The notes under the pieces are model-generated. The model made no database searches. It had not been told where the DNA came from and worked only from the letters and a program-made list of their open reading frames with translations. This document shows positions 43,463 to 51,608 of a stretch of 64,000 nucleotides of DNA, piece after piece (positions within the stretch are counted from its first letter, which is position 1; the number at the start of each line of letters is the position of its first letter). The position numbers were made by a program, and so were the translations under genes. The DNA comes from Akkermansia sp. (GTDB lineage: Bacteria; Verrucomicrobiota; Verrucomicrobiia; Verrucomicrobiales; Akkermansiaceae), in NCBI GenBank assembly GCA_017409465.1, contig JAFQSQ010000046.1, positions 1 to 64,000 on the forward strand, in the 5' to 3' direction.

Positions 43463-45061
43463 TTATCTGGCCGGCATGAGAATCACCTCGTAGCCGAAGA
43501 TATCAGTAAACATGGCACCCTTAGTGCGTAATCCCATATTTTCCAGCGTCAGATCCTGCACATCCGGAACCAGGAGCTCGAGACGCCGATTGTTGAAGCG
43601 CACGGTAAAGTTACTGATGCGGTGGGCGTGTGCTCGCTCCATAGCTTCTGCGACACGGAGCAGGGCTGCAAGCTTTTGCACCCGCAATCGGTTGGCGAGA
43701 TCCAGTTCTGCATAGCTGCTGTCTGCAGCCGTCGGCGGGCCGTGGCGATGATAGCGAGCCAGCAGGCCGACGATTTCAATATCTCGCCGTGATAGCCCGA
43801 ATATCTCGGAATTGAGGATGAGGTACTGGCTGTGGCGGTGGTGGTTTTTGGGGCTGATATAGCCACCGATTTCATGGAGAATACCGGCTACTTTCAGTAG
43901 CATCCGATCACGCCGTGTAAGCCCGTGCAGCGCCTGCAACTGGTCGAAGAGCGACATGGATAATCTGACGATATGCTCGCTGTGTGCTGGGTCTGCGTGG
44001 TAGCGGCGTGCCAGCAGCCCCGAGAAGTGTACCACCTCGTCCTCCAGCTCTCTATCATCGTGTTCAATGGTCGGGAGCAGATTGCTCAGGAAGGCGTGGC
44101 TGTATTCTTCAGCCGGGCAGATGATGCTGCGTGGGGAGAATTCCCGCGCAGCCGCCAGGAAGATGTGAACACATGGCAGCAGGTAGCACACGCTGGCGTA
44201 GTCTTCGTGGAAGCGGGCAGGGCGCTGCTCCATGGGGGTGTCAGCAATCTGTCTGGCCAGGCGCGAAAGCTTAGCCGTTGTGACAGAGGCCTTGCCGGTG
44301 GCACCGGCGATGACCTGGCGAAAATCAGGCCCGAAGATAATCAGCGCATCCGGGCTACGGGGTAGGGCATTTTCCACATCATAGCGCATCTGCTCCACTG
44401 TGCCGCGGATGTGTTCGCGTACCAGGATGCTTTCTCCATCAGCGCTGTCAGCCTCGGCGTGCCCGATGGTGATGCCGGTACGGTGGGCACCCAGTCGGTA
44501 GTTCCCGTAGTGGGCGATACGCCCTTTCTCCAACACGAGGACGCGCGTATTACCCGGTCCCACGTGCAGAATCAGGGCTCGCTTGCGTTCCAATTCCGGG
44601 TGTCGGGTCAGCAGAGTTTTGACATTCAGGTACAGCAGGCGTGTCATTTCGCCGTCGTCCATCATCTCCAGCCGGAGCCCGCAGGCAATCTGCATGCGGT
44701 TCACCAGTGTATCCATGTTGCGGATGTTGAGCAATATATTGGTGCCGAGCAATCGCACGGTTACCTTGCCTGCCAGTCTGTACTCTGCCAGCAGTTCATC
44801 ATAACCGCGAACAATCTGAACACACCTGTCCATGGTGTATCGGCTCAGCTCGCTTTTATTGAATACATCCTGAGCCAATTCCAGTGGCTGGGAAAGGACG
44901 TCCAGCACGCGGTATTCGCCTCCCTGGGTTTCTGCCACCATCATCGAGAGCGAATCCGCGCCCAGAAACATCACGGCCTGTACCGTCGGATGTTCCTGAT
45001 ACATCTCCGGGGGGGCAGCCTGACAGGTGGCTGCCGCCTTTTTTTTCTTATTTGCGCCCAT
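43463..45061 (-). CDS. Ppx/GppA-like exopolyphosphatase with C-terminal HD domain
   Basis: The 532-residue protein has a two-lobed ASKHA-type Ppx/GppA region (about 28-325), seen in AVMFLGADSLSMMVAE, LGTNILLNIRN and LILHVGPGNTRVLVLEKGRI. The HD-like region (about 345-530) has LLKVAGILHEIGGY and HHRHSQYLILNS. Full Ppx/GppA proteins hydrolyse polyphosphate or pppGpp. Several standard residues look altered (GADSLSMMV in place of the usual DxGSNSxR, and GPGNTRV for GGGSxE), so catalytic activity is doubtful. Its promoter is well formed and it is transcribed alone. Confidence 0.78.
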   Translation of the reverse strand: MGANKKKKAAATCQAAPPEMYQEHPTVQAVMFLGADSLSMMVAETQGGEYRVLDVLSQPLELAQDVFNKSELSRYTMDRCVQIVRGYDELLAEYRLAGKVTVRLLGTNILLNIRNMDTLVNRMQIACGLRLEMMDDGEMTRLLYLNVKTLLTRHPELERKRALILHVGPGNTRVLVLEKGRIAHYGNYRLGAHRTGITIGHAEADSADGESILVREHIRGTVEQMRYDVENALPRSPDALIIFGPDFRQVIAGATGKASVTTAKLSRLARQIADTPMEQRPARFHEDYASVCYLLPCVHIFLAAAREFSPRSIICPAEEYSHAFLSNLLPTIEHDDRELEDEVVHFSGLLARRYHADPAHSEHIVRLSMSLFDQLQALHGLTRRDRMLLKVAGILHEIGGYISPKNHHRHSQYLILNSEIFGLSRRDIEIVGLLARYHRHGPPTAADSSYAELDLANRLRVQKLAALLRVAEAMERAHAHRISNFTVRFNNRRLELLVPDVQDLTLENMGLRTKGAMFTDIFGYEVILMPAR

Positions 45062-45096
45062 GATGGTGGTTGTCGCCCTTGTCGAGAGCCTTGTGT

Positions 45097-45125
45097 ATTC
45101 TACACGTCCGGACGCTGCCTTTCAA
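45097..45125 (-). promoter_or_regulatory. Promoter of the Ppx/GppA-like gene
   Basis: Minus strand TTGAAA (45120-45125), 17-bp spacer, TAGAAT (45097-45102), about 35 bases before the ATG. Confidence 0.65.
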
Positions 45126-45177
45126 GCCGGAAATCCCCGCATCGGGTAATTTTCTGTTTGTTGGTGAGGATGATACG

Positions 45178-47085
45178 TCAGAAAAGACGTTTTTCGCGGC
45201 TGGCTTCCTTGCCTTCCAGGTAGCGGACATAGCGGCTTACTCCCGCTCCGTAGGGAGAGGAAAGTCGTAAATCCGGGGGAGTGTCGAGAAGAATGGCTCC
45301 ACGACGGCGCACCAGGAAATAATAGGCCGCTGTCAGCATCAGCACCAGAAGAACAATACCGGCTGTTATCAGGTAGGGCAGGTTCTGTGGTTCTGCGAGT
45401 ACATCGGAAAGTCGGGATTTGATGGAGTCATCCTTTTTCTCCTCTACGGGGCGGTATTCAATTTCCACCAGAGGGAGCTTGACGGTAGCTTCTGAGGTGA
45501 GGGGTTTGAAATCAGCGGAGAGGGGGGTGATATCTGCCGAGAGCTGCTTCAGAGCGGCCATTAGTCCCTCGACACCACCGATGCCGTCAGAGGCAGCCGC
45601 TACCCGCACGTTCTCCAGCCAGGCATGACGTGTGGCATCATCTGCGCTTATTTCCTTGTAGCCTATCTCGATAGCAGACGGATTGCCCAGGGTATAGCGC
45701 AGTAGAATCCCATAATCAGTCCGGCCGGAGGCTGTGGCGGTCAGGGCTGCGGTGGTCAGTTCCGTCGGAATCTGCTGCGTCCCCTTGAACAGGGTGGCGA
45801 AAATTCGGAAATTGGCATTGGCGTTCAATTCCCGCAGGACATGCAGTACATCATCGCGTTCGGCCGTAGTGAGCAGCCCTTGCGGGTCACACAGACCGCT
45901 GACGGACTCACTGGTGTACGCCTTGTGATATTTGACCGGTACGGTCGTATCGCTTTCAGCCGTCTCGTCGTCACCCCGGTTACGGCGCAGGGGGGCGGGT
46001 TTGACAGGCTTCGGCGATGAAGCCGTCTGTTTGGTTTCCTTTTCCTCCTTTGTCGGCGGGGTCGGGAACAAATCGGTGTAGCCGGTAGCCAATTCACCGG
46101 CCATCAGGAGCCGATAGTGCTCCGGCTCCCAGCGCGGTGCAGCATTGAACCCGGTGGCAGAGGGAGATGAGGGTGCTGATTGTTGGGGGACGGTCGGTGC
46201 TGTTGGTGGCGTGGAGGGGGTAACCTCCTCTGCAGTATCATCCTGAATCAGGTTGATACTGCTCTGCGGTGGATTGACTGCGGATGGAGGCTCGGCTGTG
46301 TTACCCCACGCGGCTAAGCTTGTGCCCAGTAGCAGCAGAGCACTCAGAGCTGCCGGGGGGATGCGACGGCGCAGCTTGCGATTGACCCCATGAGCTTCGG
46401 CGGCGATATTGTGCACGGCACTGCGCATCACCCGTTTGATTCCGGTCACCATGGCACGCTCGCGGAACTGCAGGCGCGCGCGGATGATGCAGCTGTTGAT
46501 GCTGTCAGGATTGATGTAGGGATCCAGCATGTAGCCCCAGCTGAAGCATGCCGTCTCCAGCTGTACATCCATGACCAGTATCAGCATCCACTCCTGGCGT
46601 ACCGGTGGAGGGTAGGGGTGAAATGTATCACGCCAGCGTTGTTTGATACCGTTCCAGAGAGCCGACAGCCCTCGCGGTTCATCCGGGTGGGGATGCGGGG
46701 CGGGGGATTCACCGGGGCGGCGTTCGCGCAGTTCTGCGTCTTCGATGGCTTTGCGCTGTTCGCGGCGTCCGAAGGACGGGTGGTGAATCCGGGCGTGGTT
46801 CAGAATCCAGTGTGCATGCGTGCGCATGTGTTGCACCTGACCATTATCGGTGATATAGATGCACAGGGCGATGGGGGGGAGATTGCGCTCCAAATCCTCC
46901 AGCAGGTGCAGCAGCTCCATACGTTCCTGATGAGTCAGAGCGCCGGCTTCGTCCAGCACGCGGGTAAACTCAACCTGGCGGTCACCGAAGATGTCGTTTG
47001 CCCGCAGTAGACTGTAACCGCACGCCGGGCACTGATCATCAGCGCCGGTATGGATGGTGGCAGAGCATCTCGGACAAATAGGCAC
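45178..47085 (-). CDS. Zinc-ribbon, TPM-domain membrane protein
   Basis: The 635-residue protein begins with a zinc ribbon (CPRC...CPACGYSLL). A TPM-like domain follows (about 35-240), with DEAGALTHQERMELLHLLEDLE and ALCIYITDNG. After a membrane helix (about 243-263, ALSALLLLGTSLAAWG) comes a long Pro/Thr/Ser linker. A second TPM-like domain lies at about 395-515 (LCDPQGLLTTAERDDVLHVLRELN, FRIFATLFKG) and a final helix at about 575-595. TPM proteins are linked to photosystem repair, phosphatase or membrane-protein maintenance roles; none can be assigned. Possibly co-transcribed with the two genes upstream. Confidence 0.75.
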   Translation of the reverse strand: MPICPRCSATIHTGADDQCPACGYSLLRANDIFGDRQVEFTRVLDEAGALTHQERMELLHLLEDLERNLPPIALCIYITDNGQVQHMRTHAHWILNHARIHHPSFGRREQRKAIEDAELRERRPGESPAPHPHPDEPRGLSALWNGIKQRWRDTFHPYPPPVRQEWMLILVMDVQLETACFSWGYMLDPYINPDSINSCIIRARLQFRERAMVTGIKRVMRSAVHNIAAEAHGVNRKLRRRIPPAALSALLLLGTSLAAWGNTAEPPSAVNPPQSSINLIQDDTAEEVTPSTPPTAPTVPQQSAPSSPSATGFNAAPRWEPEHYRLLMAGELATGYTDLFPTPPTKEEKETKQTASSPKPVKPAPLRRNRGDDETAESDTTVPVKYHKAYTSESVSGLCDPQGLLTTAERDDVLHVLRELNANANFRIFATLFKGTQQIPTELTTAALTATASGRTDYGILLRYTLGNPSAIEIGYKEISADDATRHAWLENVRVAAASDGIGGVEGLMAALKQLSADITPLSADFKPLTSEATVKLPLVEIEYRPVEEKKDDSIKSRLSDVLAEPQNLPYLITAGIVLLVLMLTAAYYFLVRRRGAILLDTPPDLRLSSPYGAGVSRYVRYLEGKEASREKRLF

Positions 47086-47139
47086 GCCCCATTTATAGCT
47101 TTTTTTTCTGCATTCGGGAAGCTAAATCATCGTCACCGC

Positions 47140-47988
47140 TCAGTTTTTCTCCGGTGGCACTTCGCTGCTGCGGATGGAGCGGCGCGCAACCAGTTGCACG
47201 ATGGCAGATGCCGCGATTCCGACAGGCATGATGAAGATAAAGGCGGTGAACAGAGCGATGGCCTGTGTCGGGCTGGGCGGAATAGTGAGCAGAATGCAGG
47301 TCAGATACACCATCGGCGGTACGAGGAAGGTCACTCCATACCAGATCAGATGGTGGCTGCGTTTGCGAAAATCGAACCGACGCAGGATGAGCAGAATCCC
47401 CAGCGGTATCCAGAAGGGGGAGAACACGGATGCAACAGCGAGAGCCGCTTGCCTGACCGATGTTTCCTTCCGGTAGGGGGCTTCATCATGCCAGGCCTCT
47501 ATAGAAGGGGCAGAGTTCATGTCTTCATCCTCATACTGATAGCGTATTGCCAGCAGAGCCTGCTGATTATCCAGCTGTGCCAGCAGCAGTTCGTGGATGT
47601 AGTAGCCCCATTCGTATGAATTATCGCACAGCAGTCGGGATTGTGGCATCCTGTACAGAGTTGTCGTCTCCGTGTTTTCCGGGAGCAGTGCCCGGGGTAT
47701 CTCCTCAGTGCTGCCCGCGGGCTCAAGCTCCAGTTTCGTCACCAGAGTCCGGAGGGGTATCTCCTCCGCGCGGGTGATGAAGACCACGCTTTGCTCGTCC
47801 TCCGGTATTGCGGACCATACCCGCAGGGAAAGCTCAGTTGGTGGCTTACCCAGCCACTGTTGGAAATCCTCCCAGCGTTCTTTCGGAGTGGGCGGCGGCT
47901 GTGGTGGCCATGGCGCCAGGAGCAGCGCCAGAAAACCACCTGTCAGAAGCAGGTAGACCAGCAGAACAAGCGGGCGGATATGCCTCAT
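47140..47988 (-). CDS. Membrane protein of unknown function
   Basis: The 282-residue protein has one N-terminal helix (about 6-26), a soluble periplasmic domain (about 30-175) and three C-terminal helices (about 182-265), with a short charged tail. No family recognised. It begins 18 bases after trmD and ends 54 bases before the TPM gene, so it probably belongs to a trmD-led transcript. Confidence 0.7.
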   Translation of the reverse strand: MRHIRPLVLLVYLLLTGGFLALLLAPWPPQPPPTPKERWEDFQQWLGKPPTELSLRVWSAIPEDEQSVVFITRAEEIPLRTLVTKLELEPAGSTEEIPRALLPENTETTTLYRMPQSRLLCDNSYEWGYYIHELLLAQLDNQQALLAIRYQYEDEDMNSAPSIEAWHDEAPYRKETSVRQAALAVASVFSPFWIPLGILLILRRFDFRKRSHHLIWYGVTFLVPPMVYLTCILLTIPPSPTQAIALFTAFIFIMPVGIAASAIVQLVARRSIRSSEVPPEKN

Positions 47989-48006
47989 AATCAGAGTTTC
48001 GGAACC

Positions 48007-48795
48007 TTACTCGCCGGCTTCCGTCTTGCGCGGTTTGTAACCGGTCAGTGGTGTTTTACGGCGTTTCTTTTTCGGGGCAAAATGCTCCGGGTGAGCCGCC
48101 GCCCAGGCCTCGTACAAATCCGGGCGGTTGGTTTTGGTGCGCTCCAGGGATTTCTCCAGCTTCCACTCAGCCATGGCCTTGTGGTTGCCGGAGAGGAATA
48201 CGGCCGGTACCTCCATGCCTCGGAACACGTTGGGCTTCGTGTAGGCGGGAGCCTCCAGCAGACCGTCGGAGAACGATTCCTCCACGCTGCTGCGGGCATC
48301 ACCCAGCGCCCCGGGAAGCAGACGCGCCACGGCATCTACCACCACCACGGCAGCAATCGCCCCGTTGGTCAGGATATAATCACCGATGGACAGTTCCATA
48401 TCCACCAGCGTCTCGATAACGCGGTAATCCACCCCCTCATAGTGTCCGCAGAGGATGATGTAGTGGGCATCGCCACCCTCCACGCAGGGAGCGGCCAGTT
48501 CCTCTGCCACGGACTGGCGGAACACCCGCCCCTGCGGGGTCATGAGAATCACGCGGGTATTTTCCCGTCGCAGCTCCTCGATGGCCTCAAAAATCGGCTC
48601 ACACTTCATGAGCATGCCCTGTCCGCCGCCGCAGAGGTAGTCATCCGTGCGGCGGTATTTATCGTGCGTCCAGTCGCGCAGCTGGTGCGCCCGCACAGAG
48701 ACGATACCGCTCTCGGCCGCCCGCCCCATGATGCTCTGGGAAAGCGGCCCGGTTATCATCTCCGGAAACAGAGTCAGTACGTCAATCTCAAGCAT
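48007..48795 (-). CDS. trmD: tRNA (guanine37-N1)-methyltransferase
   Basis: The 262-residue SPOUT methyltransferase makes m1G37 in tRNA and so prevents frameshifting. The start MLEIDVLTLFPEMI and the trefoil-knot motifs LCGHYEGVDYRV and ELSIGDYILTNGAIAAVVV are typical. The C-terminal part ends in a Lys/Arg-rich stretch (KKKRRKTP). The usual rpsP-rimM-trmD-rplS neighbours are absent; instead a four-helix-bundle gene has come in between trmD and prfB. Confidence 0.97.
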   Translation of the reverse strand: MLEIDVLTLFPEMITGPLSQSIMGRAAESGIVSVRAHQLRDWTHDKYRRTDDYLCGGGQGMLMKCEPIFEAIEELRRENTRVILMTPQGRVFRQSVAEELAAPCVEGGDAHYIILCGHYEGVDYRVIETLVDMELSIGDYILTNGAIAAVVVVDAVARLLPGALGDARSSVEESFSDGLLEAPAYTKPNVFRGMEVPAVFLSGNHKAMAEWKLEKSLERTKTNRPDLYEAWAAAHPEHFAPKKKRRKTPLTGYKPRKTEAGE

Positions 48796-48797
48796 GA

Positions 48798-48826
48798 GAA
48801 AAAAGTATGAAGGACAATGAACGAAG
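48798..48826. repeat. Left end motif of the S23 insertion
   Basis: Contains AAAGTA and TGAAGGACAA (48808-48817); the latter recurs in inverted orientation at the other end of the S23 gene. Confidence 0.5.
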
Positions 48827-48836
48827 GACGAACGGC

Positions 48837-49217
48837 TTATTGATTGGCAGTATCATGGACGCGTCGAGCAGCCGTTTTGCAGGCAGAGGTAAGCATCGCA
48901 CAGAGTTCCGAGGCTTCCTGAACCAAAGGTTGCAACCGAGTGGTAGAAACCAATCGAAAATGCTCCACATGCTGCAGCCAATACACACACTCATCGCATT
49001 CTTCCTCACATATCTTCAGTTTATTCAGAAAATCGCGGGTAGATTTGGCACGACAGGCAGCCCGATAGTTAGCCCCCACAGAAGAAGCACAACGGAGAAG
49101 CTGTCTTCCATAAACCTCCGAGAGTGTATTGTCACTCCCCAGATGGTGAACGAGATGACCGACCCTGAAACTGAATTGCAGCGTTCGTTCCTTCATCTCG
49201 TCACCCCGTGCCGTCAT
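48837..49217 (-). CDS. Four-helix bundle protein (S23/IVS family)
   Basis: The 126-residue, mostly helical protein matches the TIGR02436/S23 family first seen in 23S rRNA intervening sequences: FSFRVGHLVHHL, RQLLRCASSVGANYRAACRAKSTRDFLNKL and EEECDECVYWLQ. Its function is unknown. The ATG at 49217 has a good GAGGAG site. It lies in the same orientation as prfB and trmD, with imperfect matching ends (see the repeat entries), and it is of lower G+C than its neighbours. It may be a mobile passenger. Confidence 0.9.
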   Translation of the reverse strand: MTARGDEMKERTLQFSFRVGHLVHHLGSDNTLSEVYGRQLLRCASSVGANYRAACRAKSTRDFLNKLKICEEECDECVYWLQHVEHFRLVSTTRLQPLVQEASELCAMLTSACKTAARRVHDTANQ

Positions 49218-49224
49218 AAACTCC

Positions 49225-49259
49225 TCTTTGTACCTTGTCCTTCAGCCCTTGTACTTTAT
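49225..49259. repeat. Right end motif of the S23 insertion
   Basis: The complement of TGAAGGACAA is at 49235-49244, with TACTTT close by at 49252-49257, running into the prfB stop codon. With the left motif it forms an imperfect inverted repeat. Confidence 0.5.
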
Positions 49260-50369
49260 GCGTTGGCGTTATGGCGGAGCATGGCTTCGACGTAGCCGTC
49301 GATGTTGCCATCCATCACATCCTGGATATTGCCGGATTCGAAACCGGTGCGCAGGTCCTTCACCATCTGGTAAGGCTGGAACACATAGGAACGAATCTGG
49401 TTACCCCAGGCGATGTCGCCCTTCTCGGAATACTGGCGGTCGGCCTCGGCACGCTTGCGGTCTTCTTCCAGCTGGATGAGGCGGGCCTTGAGCATGCGCA
49501 TGGCTTCCTCACGGTTGCGGAGCTGGGAGCGCTGGGTCTGGCAGGCCACGATGATGCCGGTGGGAAGGTGCGTCAGACGCACGGCGGTTTCCACCTTGTT
49601 CACGTTCTGTCCACCCTTACCGCCGGAGCGGTAGGTGTCCATCTTCACATCGGCTTCCTTCACCTCAATCTCCACATCGTCAGAGATATCCGGCGTGGCA
49701 TCCAGTGAGCAGAAGGAGGTGTGGCGCTTACCCGCAGCATCGAAGGGGCTCATGCGTACCAGGCGGTGAATACCGCGCTCATTCTTCAGGTAGCCGTAGG
49801 CATATTCGCCGTCAATCTTGATGGTCACGGAGCGGATACCGGCTTCATCGCCGTCCGTGCTTTCCATGATTTCCGTGCTGAAGCCGTGGCGTTCGCAGTA
49901 GCGGAGGTACATACGCATGAGCATGCTGGCCCAGTCGCATGCCTCCGTGCCGCCGGCACCGGCATGGATGGTGATATAGCAGCCGGCGTTGTCGTGCGGC
50001 CCGTTCAGCAGCGTGAGCAGCTCGAACTCCTCCAGGCTCTTCACCCAGGCATTGTACTCTGCGTGAGCCTCTGCCGCCATCTCCGGCTCTTCATCGGCCA
50101 TCTCGATGGCGACCTCCACATTCTCCAGCCCGGATTCCAGCTCGTGGAACTTTTCCAGTCGGCGCTTGAGGGGGTTCACCTCATTCATCAGCTCGCGGGC
50201 GGCGGCGGGGTTATCCCAGAAATCCGACGCACTCATGCGGGCATCCAGTTCTGCTACTCGTTCTTCCAGCTTAGCGAGGTCAAAGATAGCTCCCGAGCTC
50301 GGAAAGACGGCTGCGCATAGCGGCCGTGTCGAGCGCCGAGAGATCAAAATTGGTGGTCTGGTTTTCCAT
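49256..50369 (-). CDS. prfB: Peptide chain release factor 2, with programmed +1 frameshift
   Basis: RF2 ends translation at UGA and UAA. The gene starts at ATG 50369 ([14 protein letters not shown]) and reads 29 codons to an in-frame TGA at 50282-50280. The site is GGGAGC TAT CTT TGA C, close to the classic AGGGGG TAT CTT TGA C: Shine-Dalgarno-like sequence, slippery CTT, then the stop. A +1 shift continues as [17 protein letters not shown]. The rest has the GGQ motif ([14 protein letters not shown]) and the RF2 region around the TPT/SPF loop ([14 protein letters not shown]). Annotating only the 50347 ORF loses the true N-terminus. Confidence 0.96.
50280..50296 (-). promoter_or_regulatory. 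prfB autoregulatory frameshift site
   Basis: GGGAGCTATCTTTGAC on the minus strand combines an internal Shine-Dalgarno, the CTT slippery codon and the UGA that RF2 itself reads. Low RF2 favours the +1 shift and so more RF2. Confidence 0.93.
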
Positions 50370-50379
50370 ACGGGCGCGG

Positions 50380-50408
50380 AGTATACAGGCTTTCCCCCGC
50401 CAAGTCAA
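50380..50408 (-). promoter_or_regulatory. prfB promoter
   Basis: Minus strand TTGACT (50403-50408), 17-bp spacer, TATACT (50380-50385), 10 bases before the ATG. Confidence 0.8.
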
Positions 50409-50570
50409 CCCTCTTTTGTTTGTTGAGTCAGTTTGCTGAGACAATGCGACTATGAGAGCAGAGTCCCTCTCATTCGACGCACGGCAGAGTAAGACGGATG
50501 TTTCGGTTGTATATTCGGACAAGAAAGCGCGCAGAAATCAATGTTAGTAGTTTCAGGTCAGAATTTTCGC

Positions 50571-50600
50571 TTGCTTTGACTTGCGAGAGCGTTGTATACT
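50571..50600 (+). promoter_or_regulatory. Promoter of the thioredoxin-fold gene, leaderless type
   Basis: TTGCTT (50571-50576), 18-bp spacer, TATACT (50595-50600), then six bases to the ATG at 50607. No Shine-Dalgarno is present. Confidence 0.65.
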
Positions 50601-50606
50601 GGGCAC

Positions 50607-51518
50607 ATGTTCAAGAACATCGTAACCGGAGTTGTGCTGGCGGCCTGCGTGGCCCCGGCGTTTGCTGCTGTCGAGTGGATGACGGATATGGAGGCCGCCA
50701 AGGCTAAAGCCGCCGCAGAGAAGAAGGCCATCCTGGTGGACTTCACCGGCTCGGACTGGTGCGGTTGGTGCATCCGTATACGCAAGGAGGTTTTTGATAA
50801 ACCCCGCTTCGAAGAGTATATCAAGGACAAGTTTGTGCCGGTGGAAATCGATCTGCCGCAGAATCCCAAGTTTGATCCCGAATTGCGCAAGCGCAATGAA
50901 GCCCTCAGCGAGAAGTACAAAGTGGAGGGCTTTCCCACCATCATGGTGACAGATGCCCGCGGCACTGTGACCGGCGGTTTTGTGGGTGGTATCCTGGATC
51001 CGGCTCGTGTGGAAAGTATCCTTGATGCCGGCTATGCCAACGCGCAGAAGCTGGATGCTGCTCAGGGGCTGCAGGGTGAGGCCAGAGCCAGGGTGCTGGC
51101 CGAGGTGTACCGCTCGCTTGATGAAGATTTGCAGAATTCGGCCGGAGCGATGCTGGATGAAATCAAGGCTCTCGATCCCAAAGATACTCTCGGTATGGGA
51201 GAGATAGGGAAGGAGCGTCGGCAGATGGAGGAGTTTGTGCAGAAACTCGGTGCCTGCAAAGATCCTGCCGAGGTGCGCAAGGTGGTAGACGATACTCTGG
51301 CAGCGGCCTATCCGAAGAATCGTCCTCTCATCCTGCAGGCCAAGTGTCAGGTGTATATGGCTCTGGCAGAGACGGAAGAGGATATCCTCGCCGTGCGCGA
51401 TGCGATGCTGGAGCTGGTGGGCGATCAGCCCAAACGCCGTGCTCAGGTGGAGAAACGATTCGCTGATCCGGCCGCCATCCTCAAGGAGATTAAGGCACAG
51501 CGCGAGTTGAAGAAATAA
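50607..51518 (+). CDS. Secreted thioredoxin-fold protein
   Basis: The 303-residue protein has a signal peptide (MFKNIVTGVVLAACVAPAFA) and a thioredoxin fold (about 25-140) with the redox motif SDWCGWC near residue 51 and cis-Pro in GFPTIMV. It resembles thioredoxin_7/DUF255-type periplasmic proteins. The C-terminal 160 residues are helical and unassigned. It probably acts on disulfides in the periplasm. The gene is monocistronic. Confidence 0.85.
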   Translation: MFKNIVTGVVLAACVAPAFAAVEWMTDMEAAKAKAAAEKKAILVDFTGSDWCGWCIRIRKEVFDKPRFEEYIKDKFVPVEIDLPQNPKFDPELRKRNEALSEKYKVEGFPTIMVTDARGTVTGGFVGGILDPARVESILDAGYANAQKLDAAQGLQGEARARVLAEVYRSLDEDLQNSAGAMLDEIKALDPKDTLGMGEIGKERRQMEEFVQKLGACKDPAEVRKVVDDTLAAAYPKNRPLILQAKCQVYMALAETEEDILAVRDAMLELVGDQPKRRAQVEKRFADPAAILKEIKAQRELKK

Positions 51519-51608
51519 GGCCTTTATCCTGCAATCAGAATATACAACACAGATGGGCAGCATCCCGGCATGAGGGGTGCTGCCCATTGTGATGCATAGT
51601 GGTGTGTT

